The notes under the pieces: generated by a model
What the model saw: the letters and a program-made list of their open reading frames with translations, nothing else
Told to the model about the DNA's origin: nothing
Databases searched by the model: none
Shown: positions 55,788 through 64,000 of the stretch, piece by piece
How the letters are laid out: every line of letters begins with the position of its first letter
Numbering within the stretch: position 1 is the first letter of the stretch
DNA from: Rhodocyclaceae bacterium
GTDB lineage: Bacteria; Pseudomonadota; Gammaproteobacteria; Burkholderiales; Rhodocyclaceae
Length of the DNA stretch: 64,000 bases
Reading direction: 5' to 3'
Assembly (NCBI GenBank): GCA_003963315.1
Contig: RXJP01000016.1
Coordinates: 1 to 64,000, forward strand
Made by a program: the position numbers and the translations under genes

Positions 55788-57177
55788 CGCCCTTCGCGCC
55801 TATTTGCAGGAATGCCGCGAGCATGTGGCCCATGCCGTGCCGATACAGGTGGCCGGCCGGTTGACCCGCATCAACGGCTTGGTCATGGAAGCCTCCGGCC
55901 TGCGCCTGCCCTTGGGTTCCGGCTGCCAGGTGCAGGCGCCGGGCATCGGCACGGTGGAAGCCGAGGTGGTGGGCTTCAACGGCGAACGCCTGTTCATGAT
56001 GCCCACCGAAGACGTCTACGGCCTTTCGCCGGGCGCCCTGGTGACCCCCCAGGAGCCGCCCCTGCAACCGCCCCAGGTGGGCCACAGCACCCCGCCGCAA
56101 CGGCGCAACCATGACCGCGCCAAGCATCTGCCGGTGGGAGAGAAGCTCCTCGGCCGGGTGGTGGACGGCAATGGCCGTCCCCTGGACGATCTCGGCTCCC
56201 TCGGCACCCGGGATTCCCGTTCCCTGGCCAGCCGTCCCCTCAATCCCCTGCAGCGGGAGCCGATCCGGCACACCATGGACGTGGGCATCCGCGCCATCAA
56301 CGGCCTGCTCAGCGTGGGCCGGGGGCAGCGCTTGGGCCTGTTCGCCGGTTCCGGCGTGGGCAAGAGCGTACTGCTGGGCATGATGGCGCGCTATACGGAA
56401 GCCGAAGTCATCGTCGTCGGCCTGATTGGCGAACGGGGACGCGAAGTCAAGGAATTCATCGAGCATAACCTGGGGCCGGAGGGCCTCGCCCGCTCCGTGG
56501 TGGTGGCCGCGCCAGCCGATGTCAGTCCCCTGATGCGGCTCCAGGGCGCCTCCTACGCCACCGCCATCGCCGAGCATTTCCGCGATCAGGGCAAGCAGGT
56601 GCTGCTGATCATGGACTCCCTCACCCGCTATGCCATGGCCCAACGGGAAATCGCCCTGGCCATCGGCGAACCGCCGGTGACCCGGGGCTACCCGCCCTCC
56701 GTCTTCGCCCGCCTGCCGGCCCTGGTGGAGCGGGCCGGCAACGGCCCTGCCGGCGGCGGCTCGATCACTGCCTTCTACACGGTGCTGTCGGAGGGGGACG
56801 ACCAGCAGGATCCCATCGCCGACGCCGCCCGCGCCATCCTCGACGGCCACTTCGTGCTCAACCGCAGCCTGGCCGATGCCGGCCACTATCCCGCCATCGA
56901 CATCGAACAATCCATTTCCCGGGTCATGACCAACATCATCCCGCCGGAACACCTGGAACTGGTGCGCCAGTTCAAACAGCTCTATTCCCGTTACCAGCGG
57001 GCGCGGGACCTGTTGGCGGTGGGCGCCTATGCCCCCGGCGCCGACCCCTTGCTCGATCTGGCCATCAAGCTCTATCCCCGCCTGGAAGGATTCCTGCAAC
57101 AGCGCATCACGGAGCGGGCCGACTATTTGACGAGCTTGCAGGAACTCGGCAATGTCTTCGCCTCCGTAAGCGCCTAG
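55777..57177 (+). CDS. fliI: Flagellum-specific ATPase FliI
   Basis: A 466-residue F1-beta-like ATPase of the export apparatus. Walker A AGSGVGKS is at 190-197, Walker B falls in [18 protein letters not shown], and [12 protein letters not shown] is the conserved type III ATPase segment. Length matches the family (about 450). The ATG at 55777 lies within the tRNA-like element. It works with FliH and FliJ to energise and unfold export substrates. Confidence 0.96.
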   Translation: MNPAALRAYLQECREHVAHAVPIQVAGRLTRINGLVMEASGLRLPLGSGCQVQAPGIGTVEAEVVGFNGERLFMMPTEDVYGLSPGALVTPQEPPLQPPQVGHSTPPQRRNHDRAKHLPVGEKLLGRVVDGNGRPLDDLGSLGTRDSRSLASRPLNPLQREPIRHTMDVGIRAINGLLSVGRGQRLGLFAGSGVGKSVLLGMMARYTEAEVIVVGLIGERGREVKEFIEHNLGPEGLARSVVVAAPADVSPLMRLQGASYATAIAEHFRDQGKQVLLIMDSLTRYAMAQREIALAIGEPPVTRGYPPSVFARLPALVERAGNGPAGGGSITAFYTVLSEGDDQQDPIADAARAILDGHFVLNRSLADAGHYPAIDIEQSISRVMTNIIPPEHLELVRQFKQLYSRYQRARDLLAVGAYAPGADPLLDLAIKLYPRLEGFLQQRITERADYLTSLQELGNVFASVSA

Positions 57178-57236
57178 GGTATGCGACTATGGGAAAACGC
57201 CTTCCACCGCCCTTCGCCGCAGACTAGACTGTTCTC

Positions 57237-57683
57237 ATGAGCAAGAAATTCCCCCTGCAAACCCTGCTCGACCTGTCCCAAACACGGCTGGACGATGCCG
57301 CCCGCCTGCTAGGACAACTGATGGCCAATGAAAAAGAGGCCACCCAGCGCCTGGATCTCCTGATCCAGTACCGCAGCGAATATCACGAGCGTTTTCTGGC
57401 CAGCGCCCGCAACGGCGTCAGCCAGGAGCAATGGCGGAATTTCCAGGGTTTCCTGGCAAGGCTGGACACCGCCGTGGGACAAGCCCAGGAAGCGGTGAGG
57501 CAGTCCAAGCATCACACCGCCAACGGCCAGCAGCACTGGCTGACGAAACGGGGCGAAGTGAAGGCCTACGACACCTTGGCCGAACGTTTCCAGCAACGGC
57601 AGCACTATGCCGAACAACGGCGGGAACAGAAGGCGCTGGACGAACACACTTCCCGCCGTTTCCACCAGGACAGGGATGGCTGA
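57237..57683 (+). CDS. fliJ: Flagellar export protein FliJ
   Basis: A 148-residue antiparallel coiled-coil protein that sits in the FliI ring like the F1 gamma subunit. KFPLQTLLDLSQTRLDDAARLLG is the typical N-terminal helix, and the C-terminal helix is rich in Gln, Arg and Glu. Sixty bases separate it from fliI. It ends the fliFGHIJ unit; the next promoter is sigma-54. Confidence 0.9.
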   Translation: MSKKFPLQTLLDLSQTRLDDAARLLGQLMANEKEATQRLDLLIQYRSEYHERFLASARNGVSQEQWRNFQGFLARLDTAVGQAQEAVRQSKHHTANGQQHWLTKRGEVKAYDTLAERFQQRQHYAEQRREQKALDEHTSRRFHQDRDG

Positions 57684-57705
57684 TCGGCTGAGCGGGGAAG
57701 TCCGA

Positions 57706-57721
57706 TGGCACAGGGCTTGCT
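57706..57721 (+). promoter_or_regulatory. Sigma-54 promoter of fliK
   Basis: TGGCACAGGGCTTGCT matches TGGCACG-N4-TTGCW with one mismatch and exact GG-N10-GC spacing, the best sigma-54 site in the window. It starts 23 bp after the fliJ stop and 55 bp before the fliK ATG, so fliK and following genes have their own promoter. Confidence 0.9.
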
Positions 57722-57739
57722 CAAGGATGGGATCAAACA

Positions 57740-57751
57740 CCTTGATCAAGG
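57740..57751. other. Palindrome overlapping the fliK ribosome site
   Basis: CCTTGATCAAGG is a perfect 12-bp palindrome whose right arm includes the AAGG Shine-Dalgarno bases, nine bases before the ATG. In RNA it could pair and affect translation, or be a DNA operator near the transcription start. Confidence 0.3.
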
Positions 57752-57760
57752 ATTGTCGCC

Positions 57761-58924
57761 ATGCCGGAAATCGCCGCCGCCCCGAGTCCCGTTGTTGCCA
57801 GCCTGAACGCTAACGCCAGCAGCGCAACCAACGCCAACGGCGTTGCCCCCGGGACTTCCGCCACGGACAACAATGGCAACAGCTCGGCAGCAGACCCTTT
57901 TGCCGCGATGCTGCAAAAACTCATCAAGGCGCAGGGCAAGGGTACCGATGCCACTGACCTGGACAGTGCCAAGCTCGCGCTGATGCTGGAAAGCCAGCCG
58001 GACAAGGCCGTGGCAGGCCAAGACGGCGCCAGCGCCGGGGATGCGATGGCGAATCTGATGCTGATGCTCCAATCCCAGATGCAAGGGCAACAGGCCATCC
58101 AGAACGTGGCGGCAGCCAGCCAGGGCGACAGCCACGACGAAGGCAAAGACAAGAAAAAAGACACGGCGGAAAGCGATGCCCCGGCCCTCGACACCAACTC
58201 GGTTCTGGCAGCCCTAACCGCCCCCGTCGTTGCCACACCCGGTAATGCCAAGGCGGATACAGGACACGAAAATACCGTGAGCGACGGCAAAACGGGGCAC
58301 TCCCTTGCCACGGAAGCGGCAATTCTTGCCCGCGGCGAGGATGCCGGCAGCACAACGGGCGCCAAGGCCGCAAAGGAAGGTGAAGAAACCTTCCAGAACC
58401 TGTTGGATACCGCCCGGGACGTACGGCACCAGGGCCAAGCCAACAACGTTCCCATTGCCAGCCAGGTAGCCCGCCAGGAAAACCGCATCGAAACCCCCGT
58501 CGGCCACCAGAACTGGAGCCAGGAGGTCGGTGACAAACTGGCCTGGATGGTAGGCAAACAGGAAAGCAAGGTGGAACTGGTGCTCAACCCGCCCCAGATG
58601 GGCCGCATCGAGGTTTCCATCACCATGAACGGCGACCAGGCCAACGCCACCTTCGGCTCCGCCAATCCCGCCGTGCGGGAGGCCCTTGAAAGCGCGCTGC
58701 CCCGGCTGCGGGAAGTGCTGGCCGATGCGGGCGTGCGCCTCGATCAAGCACAGGTGGGGGGCGACAGCCGCGGCGATTCGCCGCAAAACCAAGAAAGACG
58801 CGATAATCCGGGCCACAACAATAAGGTTGTAAGCGGCGAATTCGTTCCCGGCCTGACGCCTGCGTCCTCCTCGTCCGGACAGTGGATACAAAGGGGCAAC
58901 GGCATGGTGGATACATTCGCCTGA
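57761..58924 (+). CDS. fliK: Flagellar hook-length control protein FliK
   Basis: A 387-residue molecular ruler. The C-terminal domain (about 250-345) has the hallmark KVELVLNPPQMGRIEVSITMNGDQANATF and LREVLADAGVRL. The N-terminal two thirds are an Ala/Asn/Gln/Asp-rich low-complexity ruler region. It is the canonical copy, in place before fliL; the gene at 40846 is a divergent second copy. Transcribed from the sigma-54 site at 57706. Confidence 0.93.
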   Translation: MPEIAAAPSPVVASLNANASSATNANGVAPGTSATDNNGNSSAADPFAAMLQKLIKAQGKGTDATDLDSAKLALMLESQPDKAVAGQDGASAGDAMANLMLMLQSQMQGQQAIQNVAAASQGDSHDEGKDKKKDTAESDAPALDTNSVLAALTAPVVATPGNAKADTGHENTVSDGKTGHSLATEAAILARGEDAGSTTGAKAAKEGEETFQNLLDTARDVRHQGQANNVPIASQVARQENRIETPVGHQNWSQEVGDKLAWMVGKQESKVELVLNPPQMGRIEVSITMNGDQANATFGSANPAVREALESALPRLREVLADAGVRLDQAQVGGDSRGDSPQNQERRDNPGHNNKVVSGEFVPGLTPASSSSGQWIQRGNGMVDTFA

Positions 58925-58958
58925 TTGAAAAACACTCAGGCTGCGGAGGTTGATTGGC

Positions 58959-59504
58959 ATGGCTGAAGCCACCGAACAAGAAGCACCCAAAAAGAAAAAG
59001 GGCAAGCTGCTGCTCTTCATCATCATCGGCGTCCTGGTTGTCGTTCTGGGCGGCGGTGCGGCGGCCTTTCTGTTGTTGAAGAAGGCCCCCGTCGAAGACG
59101 GCGAGGACGGCGAGACCACCCACGCCAAGGTCGACAAGAAAAAGGCCCACGACCAGGCGCCGCCGGCTTACGTCAAGCTGGATACGTTCACCAGCAACCT
59201 GGCCCCCGAGAATCCCGGCGATCAACAAGCTGCCCAGTACATCCAGGTGGTGGTGGAACTGAAGGTGGCGGATCCTCACGAGGGCGACGCCCTCAAACCC
59301 TATACGCCGGAAGTCCGCAATGCCATCCTGCGCCTGCTATCCAGCCGCAAGCCCTCGCAACTGGCCCCCACCGAAGGCAAGGACGCGTTGGCGACCGATA
59401 TCCGCAATGCGGTGAACTCCATCATCAACCCGCCCAAGAAAGGCGAACCCGCACCGGAAGAGCCGGTGCAGGCGGTGCTTTTCAGCAGCTTCATCATCCA
59501 ATAG
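58959..59504 (+). CDS. fliL: Flagellar basal body-associated protein FliL
   Basis: A 181-residue single-pass inner-membrane protein that rings and supports the stator. A basic cytosolic start (KKKKGK) precedes the transmembrane helix LLLFIIIGVLVVVLGGG (about 18-35). The periplasmic domain has YVKLDTFTSNLAPE and ends with FSSFIIQ. The ATG at 58959 follows GGAGG; an in-frame TTG at 58950 is less likely. It leads into fliM after 12 bp. Confidence 0.93.
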   Translation: MAEATEQEAPKKKKGKLLLFIIIGVLVVVLGGGAAAFLLLKKAPVEDGEDGETTHAKVDKKKAHDQAPPAYVKLDTFTSNLAPENPGDQQAAQYIQVVVELKVADPHEGDALKPYTPEVRNAILRLLSSRKPSQLAPTEGKDALATDIRNAVNSIINPPKKGEPAPEEPVQAVLFSSFIIQ

Positions 59505-59516
59505 CCAGGCGCCGCG

Positions 59517-60494
59517 ATGAGCCAGGACTTTCTCTCCCAGGAAGAAGTTGACGCCCTGCTCAAGGGCGTCACCGGGGAAGAGGACGCCCCCGCTGCCGAA
59601 GAGGAAACGGGCGGTGTCAAGCCCTATGAGCTCGGCCGCCAGGAGCGCATCGTCCGCGGGCGCATGCCCACCCTGGAACTCATCAACGAACGTTTCGCCC
59701 GCTATCTGCGCATCGGCCTGTTCAACTACATGCACCGCAGCACGGAAATTTCCGTGGGGCCGATCCGGGTCCAGAAATACAGCGAGTTCGTACGCAACCT
59801 GGTGGTGCCCACCAATCTCAACCTGATCCAGCTCAAACCCCTGCGCGGCACCGGCCTGGTGGTGTTCGATCCCAGCCTGGTGTTCCTGGTGGTGGACAAC
59901 ATGTTCGGCGGCGACGGCCGCTTCCATACCCGGGTCGAAGGCCGCGATTTCACGCCCACCGAGCAGCGCATCATCCAGGGCATGCTCAATGTCGTGTTCA
60001 GCGAATACGAGAAAGCCTGGAAGCCGGTGTTCGAGGTCAAGTTCGAGTACATGCGCTCGGAAATGAACACCCAGTTCGCCAACATCGCCACCCCGTCCGA
60101 AATCGTGGTGGCGATCACCTTCACCATCGAGCTGTCGGGCAACTCCGCGGAAATGCACCTGTGCCTGCCCTACTCCATGGTGGAGCCGATCCGCGACGTG
60201 CTTTACAGCACCATGCACAGCGAACAGGCGGCCTCCGACAAGCGCTGGACCTCCATGCTGACCCAGCAATTGCAGACGGCGGATGTGGAACTGGTGGCCA
60301 TGCTGGGAGGTTCCACCATCACCCTGCGCGACATCATCGGCATGAAGGTAGGCGACGTGGTGCCCATCACCGTGGGGGAAACCATCCAGGCCCAGGTGGA
60401 CAACGTACCGGTGATGAATTGCACGTACGGTATCCGCAATGGCATGTATGCCCTGCGTATCGAACAGTTCACCGCCGCCAAGGATGCGGAATAA
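59517..60494 (+). CDS. fliM: Flagellar motor switch protein FliM
   Basis: A 325-residue C-ring protein. DFLSQEEVDALLKGV at the N-terminus is the CheY-P-binding peptide. The central CheC-like domain includes LVVFDPSLVFLVVDNMFGGDGR, and the C-terminal SpoA domain binds FliN. Length is typical. It sets motor direction in response to CheY-P. Confidence 0.96.
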   Translation: MSQDFLSQEEVDALLKGVTGEEDAPAAEEETGGVKPYELGRQERIVRGRMPTLELINERFARYLRIGLFNYMHRSTEISVGPIRVQKYSEFVRNLVVPTNLNLIQLKPLRGTGLVVFDPSLVFLVVDNMFGGDGRFHTRVEGRDFTPTEQRIIQGMLNVVFSEYEKAWKPVFEVKFEYMRSEMNTQFANIATPSEIVVAITFTIELSGNSAEMHLCLPYSMVEPIRDVLYSTMHSEQAASDKRWTSMLTQQLQTADVELVAMLGGSTITLRDIIGMKVGDVVPITVGETIQAQVDNVPVMNCTYGIRNGMYALRIEQFTAAKDAE

Positions 60495-60509
60495 ATTCAG
60501 GAGCAGGAT

Positions 60510-60914
60510 ATGAGCGAACCCGGACAAGAAGAGCAGATTTCCGAGGACGATTGGGCCGCCGCCATGGGCGAACAGGCGACGGCGGAAGCCGCCGCGGCCA
60601 GCCCGGCGGTGTTCGAGGAATTGGGCGGCGGCGCGGACAAGAATCCGGTGCCCCAGGATTTCGACATGATCCTCGACATCCCGGTGAACCTGGCCGTGGA
60701 GCTGGGGCGCACCCGCATCGCCATCCGCAACCTGCTGCAACTGGCCCACGGTTCGGTGGTGGAACTGGACGGTTTGGCCGGCGAACCCCTCAACGTGCTG
60801 GTGAACGGCACCCTGATCGCCCAGGGTGAAGTAGTCGTGGTCAATGACAAGTTCGGTATCCGCCTGACAGACATCATCACGCCCTCGGAGCGGATGAAAA
60901 AAATCAACCGCTGA
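60510..60914 (+). CDS. fliN: Flagellar motor switch protein FliN
   Basis: A 134-residue C-ring protein. The SpoA domain (about 50-132) has DIPVNLAVELGRTRIAIRNLLQLAHGSVVELDGLAGEP and ends VNDKFGIRLTDIITPSER, all classic. The N-terminal ~45 residues are acidic and Ala-rich, as in many betaproteobacteria. It forms the base of the C-ring and docks FliH. A 131-bp gap follows before fliO. Confidence 0.95.
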   Translation: MSEPGQEEQISEDDWAAAMGEQATAEAAAASPAVFEELGGGADKNPVPQDFDMILDIPVNLAVELGRTRIAIRNLLQLAHGSVVELDGLAGEPLNVLVNGTLIAQGEVVVVNDKFGIRLTDIITPSERMKKINR

Positions 60915-60936
60915 GCCTCAGCAACGATTCGAACGG

Positions 60937-60957
60937 CCCCGGCAAATTCTGCCGGGG
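60937..60957. other. Hairpin/inverted repeat between fliN and fliO
   Basis: CCCCGGCA-AATTC-TGCCGGGG is a perfect 8-bp stem with a 5-base loop. Its core CGGCA...TGCCG resembles the repeats at fliE and fliF. It may be an internal attenuator, or a regulator site for the weak sigma-54 match just after it. Confidence 0.5.
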
Positions 60958-60961
60958 AATT

Positions 60962-60977
60962 GGGTTTACTTTTTGCT
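60962..60977 (+). promoter_or_regulatory. Weak sigma-54-like site upstream of fliO
   Basis: GGGTTTACTTTTTGCT keeps GG-N10-GC and a perfect TTGCT, but the rest of the -24 box is lost. It is 84 bp before the fliO ATG and 4 bp after the hairpin. Only a candidate. Confidence 0.35.
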
Positions 60978-61045
60978 GTTGCTCCCGGGATCGTGCGACC
61001 GGCAGCGTTCTATCCTTGGCCCGATACCTTCCGGTACGGTCGTCC

Positions 61046-61528
61046 ATGTCTCCACAGCCCCCATCCCATACCATTCCCTGTCCCGCGGTTGCCTGGCCGA
61101 CGGGATTGCTAGCCCTCTTCGCTCCGGGGCTGGCCTTGGCCCAACAGGAACCGGCGGGCGCCAGCCCCGACCTGGGGGCCAGCCTGGCGCAATTGGGCGT
61201 CGGCTTCGCGCTGGTAGTGGCCCTGCTGTTCGGCTGCCTCTGGCTGCTCAAACGCATCACATCCCCCCAAGGACGCAGCACAGGACTGATGAAGGTCGTG
61301 TCCTCCCTGGCCATCGGCCCCCGCGAACGGGTGGTGCTGATGGAAGTCGGCGACCAGTGGTTGTTGGTGGGTGTCGGTCCCGGCCATATCAGCAAGCTGG
61401 GAGAAATACCGCGCCAGGCCTTGCCTGATTCCCCCGCAAACCCTGCGCCGGAATTTTCCGCCTGGCTGAAACGGGCCATGGAACATCGTCTCGGCAAGGC
61501 CGGGGACAAGGGGAATGCGGCCTCATGA
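61046..61528 (+). CDS. fliO: Flagellar biosynthesis protein FliO
   Basis: A 160-residue membrane protein that helps assemble the FliP ring. A signal-like N-terminus (LLALFAPGLALAQQ, about 20-34) is followed by one transmembrane helix (about 52-74, VGFALVVALLFGCLWLLK). A cytosolic domain with IGPRERVVLMEVGDQWLLVGV typical of FliO follows. The ATG at 61046 is used; an in-frame TTG at 61016 is possible. Its end overlaps fliP by 4 bp. Confidence 0.9.
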   Translation: MSPQPPSHTIPCPAVAWPTGLLALFAPGLALAQQEPAGASPDLGASLAQLGVGFALVVALLFGCLWLLKRITSPQGRSTGLMKVVSSLAIGPRERVVLMEVGDQWLLVGVGPGHISKLGEIPRQALPDSPANPAPEFSAWLKRAMEHRLGKAGDKGNAAS

Positions 61529-62262
61529 AACGCATCTACGCCCTGCTGCCCCTGCTGCTGCTTGCCGTGCCGCATTTGGCCCTGGCCCAGACCATGCCGG
61601 CGCTGACCAGCACCCCGGCCGCAGGGGGCGGCACCCAGTGGTCCCTCTCCATCCAGACCCTGCTGCTGCTCACCAGCCTGACCTTCCTGCCGGCCATCCT
61701 GCTGATGATGACCAGCTTCACCCGCATCGTCATCGTTCTCTCCTTGCTGCGCCACGCCCTGGGCACCCAGACGGCACCCTCCAACCAGATTGTCGTCGGC
61801 CTGTCCCTATTCCTCACCTTCTTCGTCATGTCGCCAGTGGCGGACAAGATCTATACGGACGCTTATCTGCCCCTGGCGGAAAACAAGATCAGCTTTCCCG
61901 AGGCCCTGGATCGCGGCGCCGTGCCCTTGCGCACCTTCATGATCAAGCAGACCCGGCAAACCGACTTGGCGCTGTTCACCAAGATCGCCAAGCAACCCAA
62001 ACCCGCCACGGTGAACGATGTGCCGATGCGGGTGCTGATCCCGGCCTTCGTTACCTCGGAGCTGAAGACAGCCTTCCAGATCGGCTTCATCGTCTTCATT
62101 CCCTTCCTCATCATCGACATGGTGGTGGCCTCGGTGCTGATGTCCATGGGCATGATGATGATGTCCCCGGTGATCGTGGCGCTGCCCTTCAAGCTGATGC
62201 TGTTCGTGCTGGTGGACGGATGGAATTTGTTGATCGCCTCTCTGGTCCAGAGCTTCGGGTGA
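61525..62262 (+). CDS. fliP: Flagellar export gate protein FliP
   Basis: A 245-residue core export-gate protein. A cleavable signal peptide (LLPLLLLAVPHLALA, about 7-21) is followed by about four transmembrane helices. FLPAILLMMTSFTRIVIVLSLLR and the late IPFLIIDMVVASVLMSMGMMM are the FliP signatures. Five copies form a helical ring with FliQ and FliR. It overlaps fliO and precedes fliQ by 4 bp. Confidence 0.96.
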   Translation: MKRIYALLPLLLLAVPHLALAQTMPALTSTPAAGGGTQWSLSIQTLLLLTSLTFLPAILLMMTSFTRIVIVLSLLRHALGTQTAPSNQIVVGLSLFLTFFVMSPVADKIYTDAYLPLAENKISFPEALDRGAVPLRTFMIKQTRQTDLALFTKIAKQPKPATVNDVPMRVLIPAFVTSELKTAFQIGFIVFIPFLIIDMVVASVLMSMGMMMMSPVIVALPFKLMLFVLVDGWNLLIASLVQSFG

Positions 62263-62266
62263 CCCC

Positions 62267-62536
62267 ATGACTCCCACTACCGTCATCGACATCGGCCGCC
62301 ACGCCGTGGAAATCACCCTGCTGATTTCCGCACCGCTGTTCATCGCTGCCCTGGTCACCGGCCTCATCATCAGCATCTTCCAGGCGGCTACCCAGATCAA
62401 CGAATCCACCCTGTCCTTCGTGCCCAAGTTGATTGTGGTCTTCGTCACCCTTTTGCTGGCCGGCCCCTGGATGATCACGGTACTGACGGACTACATCCGC
62501 CGCCTCTACGAAGCCATTCCCAGCCTCATCGGCTAA
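62267..62536 (+). CDS. fliQ: Flagellar export gate protein FliQ
   Basis: An 89-residue two-helix membrane protein of the export gate: VEITLLISAPLFIAALVTGLIISIFQAATQINESTLSFVPKL is nearly the family consensus. Length is exact for FliQ. It is followed by a 167-bp gap, in which I see no promoter or hairpin, and then fliR. Confidence 0.95.
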   Translation: MTPTTVIDIGRHAVEITLLISAPLFIAALVTGLIISIFQAATQINESTLSFVPKLIVVFVTLLLAGPWMITVLTDYIRRLYEAIPSLIG

Positions 62537-62703
62537 AGCCCGGATATTCCACCAGACCGGCCCGTATACGTCGACATGCCGCAGCCAATGAGGAATGAGA
62601 TGATTTCACCGGCCATCAGACTTGTGCCACCGGCCTTCGCGGTTGCTGGCGGCCGATACGCGGCGCCTTCACGCCACGATCCGGTGGAATATCCGGGCTA
62701 GCC

Positions 62704-63513
62704 ATGATCAGCATCAGCTCCGCTCAGCTCAACGCCTGGATCGCGCTGTTCATATTCCCCTTGGCCCGCATCATGGCGCTGCTGGCCACGGCGCCCATTT
62801 TCAGCAACGCCACCCTGCCCCACCGCAGCCGCATCATCCTCGGTCTGGTGATCGCCTATGCCCTGGCGCCGGTGCTGCCGCCCATGCCCGCCGTACCGGC
62901 CGGGTCCTGGGTGGGCCTGGCCATCCTGGCGGAGCAGGTCCTGATCGGGCTCATCATGGGCATGACCCTGCGCATCATCTTCGCCGCCATCGACTTGGCG
63001 GGAGAACTGATCGGCCTCCAGATGGGCCTGTCCTTCGCGGTGTTCTACGATCCGCAAAGCAGCGGCCAGACGCCGGTGGTGACGGAATTCCTCACCCTCT
63101 TCGCGTCGCTGATCTTTTTGGCCATGGATGGGCACCTGATGTCCCTCGCCGCCCTGGCGGAAAGCTTCCAGATGTTGCCGGTCACCCTTGAACCGTTTTC
63201 CGTCAAGGGTATCGCCGCCTTGCTATCCAAGGCCGGCGCATTGTTTTCCGCAGGGATCATGCTGTCCCTGCCCCTGGTCGCAGCCCTGCTCATCGCCAAC
63301 CTGGCGCTGGGGGTGCTCACCCGCATGGCGCCGACATTGAACTTGTTCGCCATCGGCTTTCCGGTGACCCTGGCGGCAGGCTTCCTGGTGCTGCTGCTGT
63401 CCCTGCCTTACATGGCCGCCGCCCTGGAACGATTCTATGGCGAGGGATTCAATGCCCTGGAAATCGTGCTGCGGGCCTCAATGCCAAAGCCCGGAAACCT
63501 GGGGCCGCAATAG
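62704..63513 (+). CDS. fliR: Flagellar export gate protein FliR
   Basis: A 269-residue protein with about six to seven transmembrane helices, completing the FliPQR gate. FPLARIMALLATAPIFS and GELIGLQMGLSFAVFYDP are characteristic. It is separate from flhB; no fliR-flhB fusion is seen. It ends 8 bp from the convergent lipoprotein gene, with no visible terminator. Confidence 0.95.
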   Translation: MISISSAQLNAWIALFIFPLARIMALLATAPIFSNATLPHRSRIILGLVIAYALAPVLPPMPAVPAGSWVGLAILAEQVLIGLIMGMTLRIIFAAIDLAGELIGLQMGLSFAVFYDPQSSGQTPVVTEFLTLFASLIFLAMDGHLMSLAALAESFQMLPVTLEPFSVKGIAALLSKAGALFSAGIMLSLPLVAALLIANLALGVLTRMAPTLNLFAIGFPVTLAAGFLVLLLSLPYMAAALERFYGEGFNALEIVLRASMPKPGNLGPQ

Positions 63514-63521
63514 ACAGAAGA

Positions 63522-64000
63522 TCAACCGCCCGCCGGTTTCCCCTGGGGGGTGCCCGCCAGGCCGGTCAGCACGATCACGCCCTCTGAAGTGCGCTGCGAG
63601 CCGATGGCGTTGGATTCCAGGCCTTCGCTGTATTCCAATATCTTGAAATCCGAAAACCCCCCGGCATTGGCCAATTCCTTGGCCCGCCGGTTGAACACCA
63701 CGCGCGCCTCGCCGGCGCCGCCGGCGTAATAGCGCTTCATCTTGAGGGACAGCATGTAGTGGTTGTCCGCGAACTTGGCTTCCCGGATTTGCCAATTGGG
63801 CGCCAGGGGATCCACCACGTAATAGGCGATGGCGCCCACACCGCCCCAGTACAAAAGTTTTTCCAGGCTTACGGTGTAGGTGGGTGTCAGGGCGATATTC
63901 GTGGCCGGCACGATGGCGCCGCCCTTGGGGTAGGTTCCCGCTGCATTGGTGGAGCTGGTGAGGCTTCCCAGACTTTCGCAACCGGCCAGCAGCGCGGCAC
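63522..64000 (-). CDS. Putative lipoprotein, 5' end beyond window
   Basis: The minus-strand frame is open from the right edge to 63522, giving at least 159 residues. Near its start is AALLAGCESLGS, a lipobox with the cysteine that would be lipidated, so the signal peptide begins outside the window. A GTG at 63911 would give a shorter 129-residue frame but would omit the lipobox and is rejected. The mature domain contains YTVSLEKLLYWGG, NWQIREAKF and KMKRYYAGGAGEARVVFNRRA. I do not recognise a family. It is convergent with fliR and probably unrelated to the flagellar operon. Confidence 0.75.
   Translation of the reverse strand, partial: AALLAGCESLGSLTSSTNAAGTYPKGGAIVPATNIALTPTYTVSLEKLLYWGGVGAIAYYVVDPLAPNWQIREAKFADNHYMLSLKMKRYYAGGAGEARVVFNRRAKELANAGGFSDFKILEYSEGLESNAIGSQRTSEGVIVLTGLAGTPQGKPAGG

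Noticed and set aside
53931-57099. Long minus-strand frames opposite fliG-fliH and fliI
   Set aside because: Composition and lack of domains mark them as shadows of the flagellar genes.

Overview
The window is GC-rich, densely coding DNA from a motile, polarly flagellated betaproteobacterium, probably of Rhodocyclales or Azoarcus type. That placement is inferred from the FlrB/FlrC sigma-54 flagellar hierarchy, the fliFGHIJ/KLMNOPQR order, parE-parC and base composition; no rRNA or taxonomic marker is present. There are no insertion sequences, CRISPR arrays, rRNA genes or convincing tRNA genes.

Layout. (1) 1-2744: the end of a NarX-type sensor kinase, its NarL-type regulator and a GGDEF diguanylate cyclase. 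(2) 2751-6161: rfbB-rfbD-rfbA-rfbC, a tightly overlapping dTDP-L-rhamnose operon. (3) 6317-12095 (+): a VioA-like sugar aminotransferase, a two-part methyltransferase, a NeuD-like acyltransferase, an AMP-forming acyl ligase and a Gfo/Idh/MocA oxidoreductase. (4) 12176-26546 (-): a 14-gene operon with a GT-B transferase, HddC-like nucleotidyltransferase, an HldE-like protein with its domains in reversed order, alcohol dehydrogenase, acetolactate-synthase-like ThDP enzyme, two methyltransferases, two SDR/epimerase types, a class I aminotransferase, a pyruvate-dehydrogenase-E1-like alpha/beta pair and a GmhA-like SIS protein. (5) 26981-30947: a stand-alone acyl carrier protein, an FkbM methyltransferase and a TPR/GT41 glycosyltransferase. 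(6) 31194-43177: two 1008-aa flagellins, flaG, fliD, fliS, fliT, a FliK-like gene, an FlhB-tail gene and a YcgR brake. (7) 43301-47619: parE-parC. (8) 47703-49007 (-): an adenylate cyclase-hemerythrin fusion. (9) 49072-52131 (-): fliE, flrC, flrB; 52319-63513 (+): fliF to fliR. A lipoprotein gene runs off the right edge.

Reading as a whole. Regions 2-5 look like a flagellin glycosylation island. dTDP-4-keto-6-deoxyglucose from RfbA/RfbB can feed rhamnose (RfbC/D) or a 4-amino sugar (VioA-like). An acyl ligase, ACP and hexapeptide acyltransferase could acylate the amine, methyltransferases could decorate it, and the TPR-GT41 enzyme beside the flagellin genes is a plausible protein O-glycosyltransferase. 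The minus-strand operon appears to make a second, heptose-like or branched sugar using two different ThDP carboligase systems; I know no exact match for this combination.

Regulation readable from sequence. Flagellin 1 has a perfect sigma-28 promoter. Flagellin 2, fliE, fliF, fliK and weakly fliO have GG-N10-GC sigma-54 promoters. Several of these lie close to GGCAA/TTGCC inverted repeats that may be binding sites for the FlrC activator encoded here.
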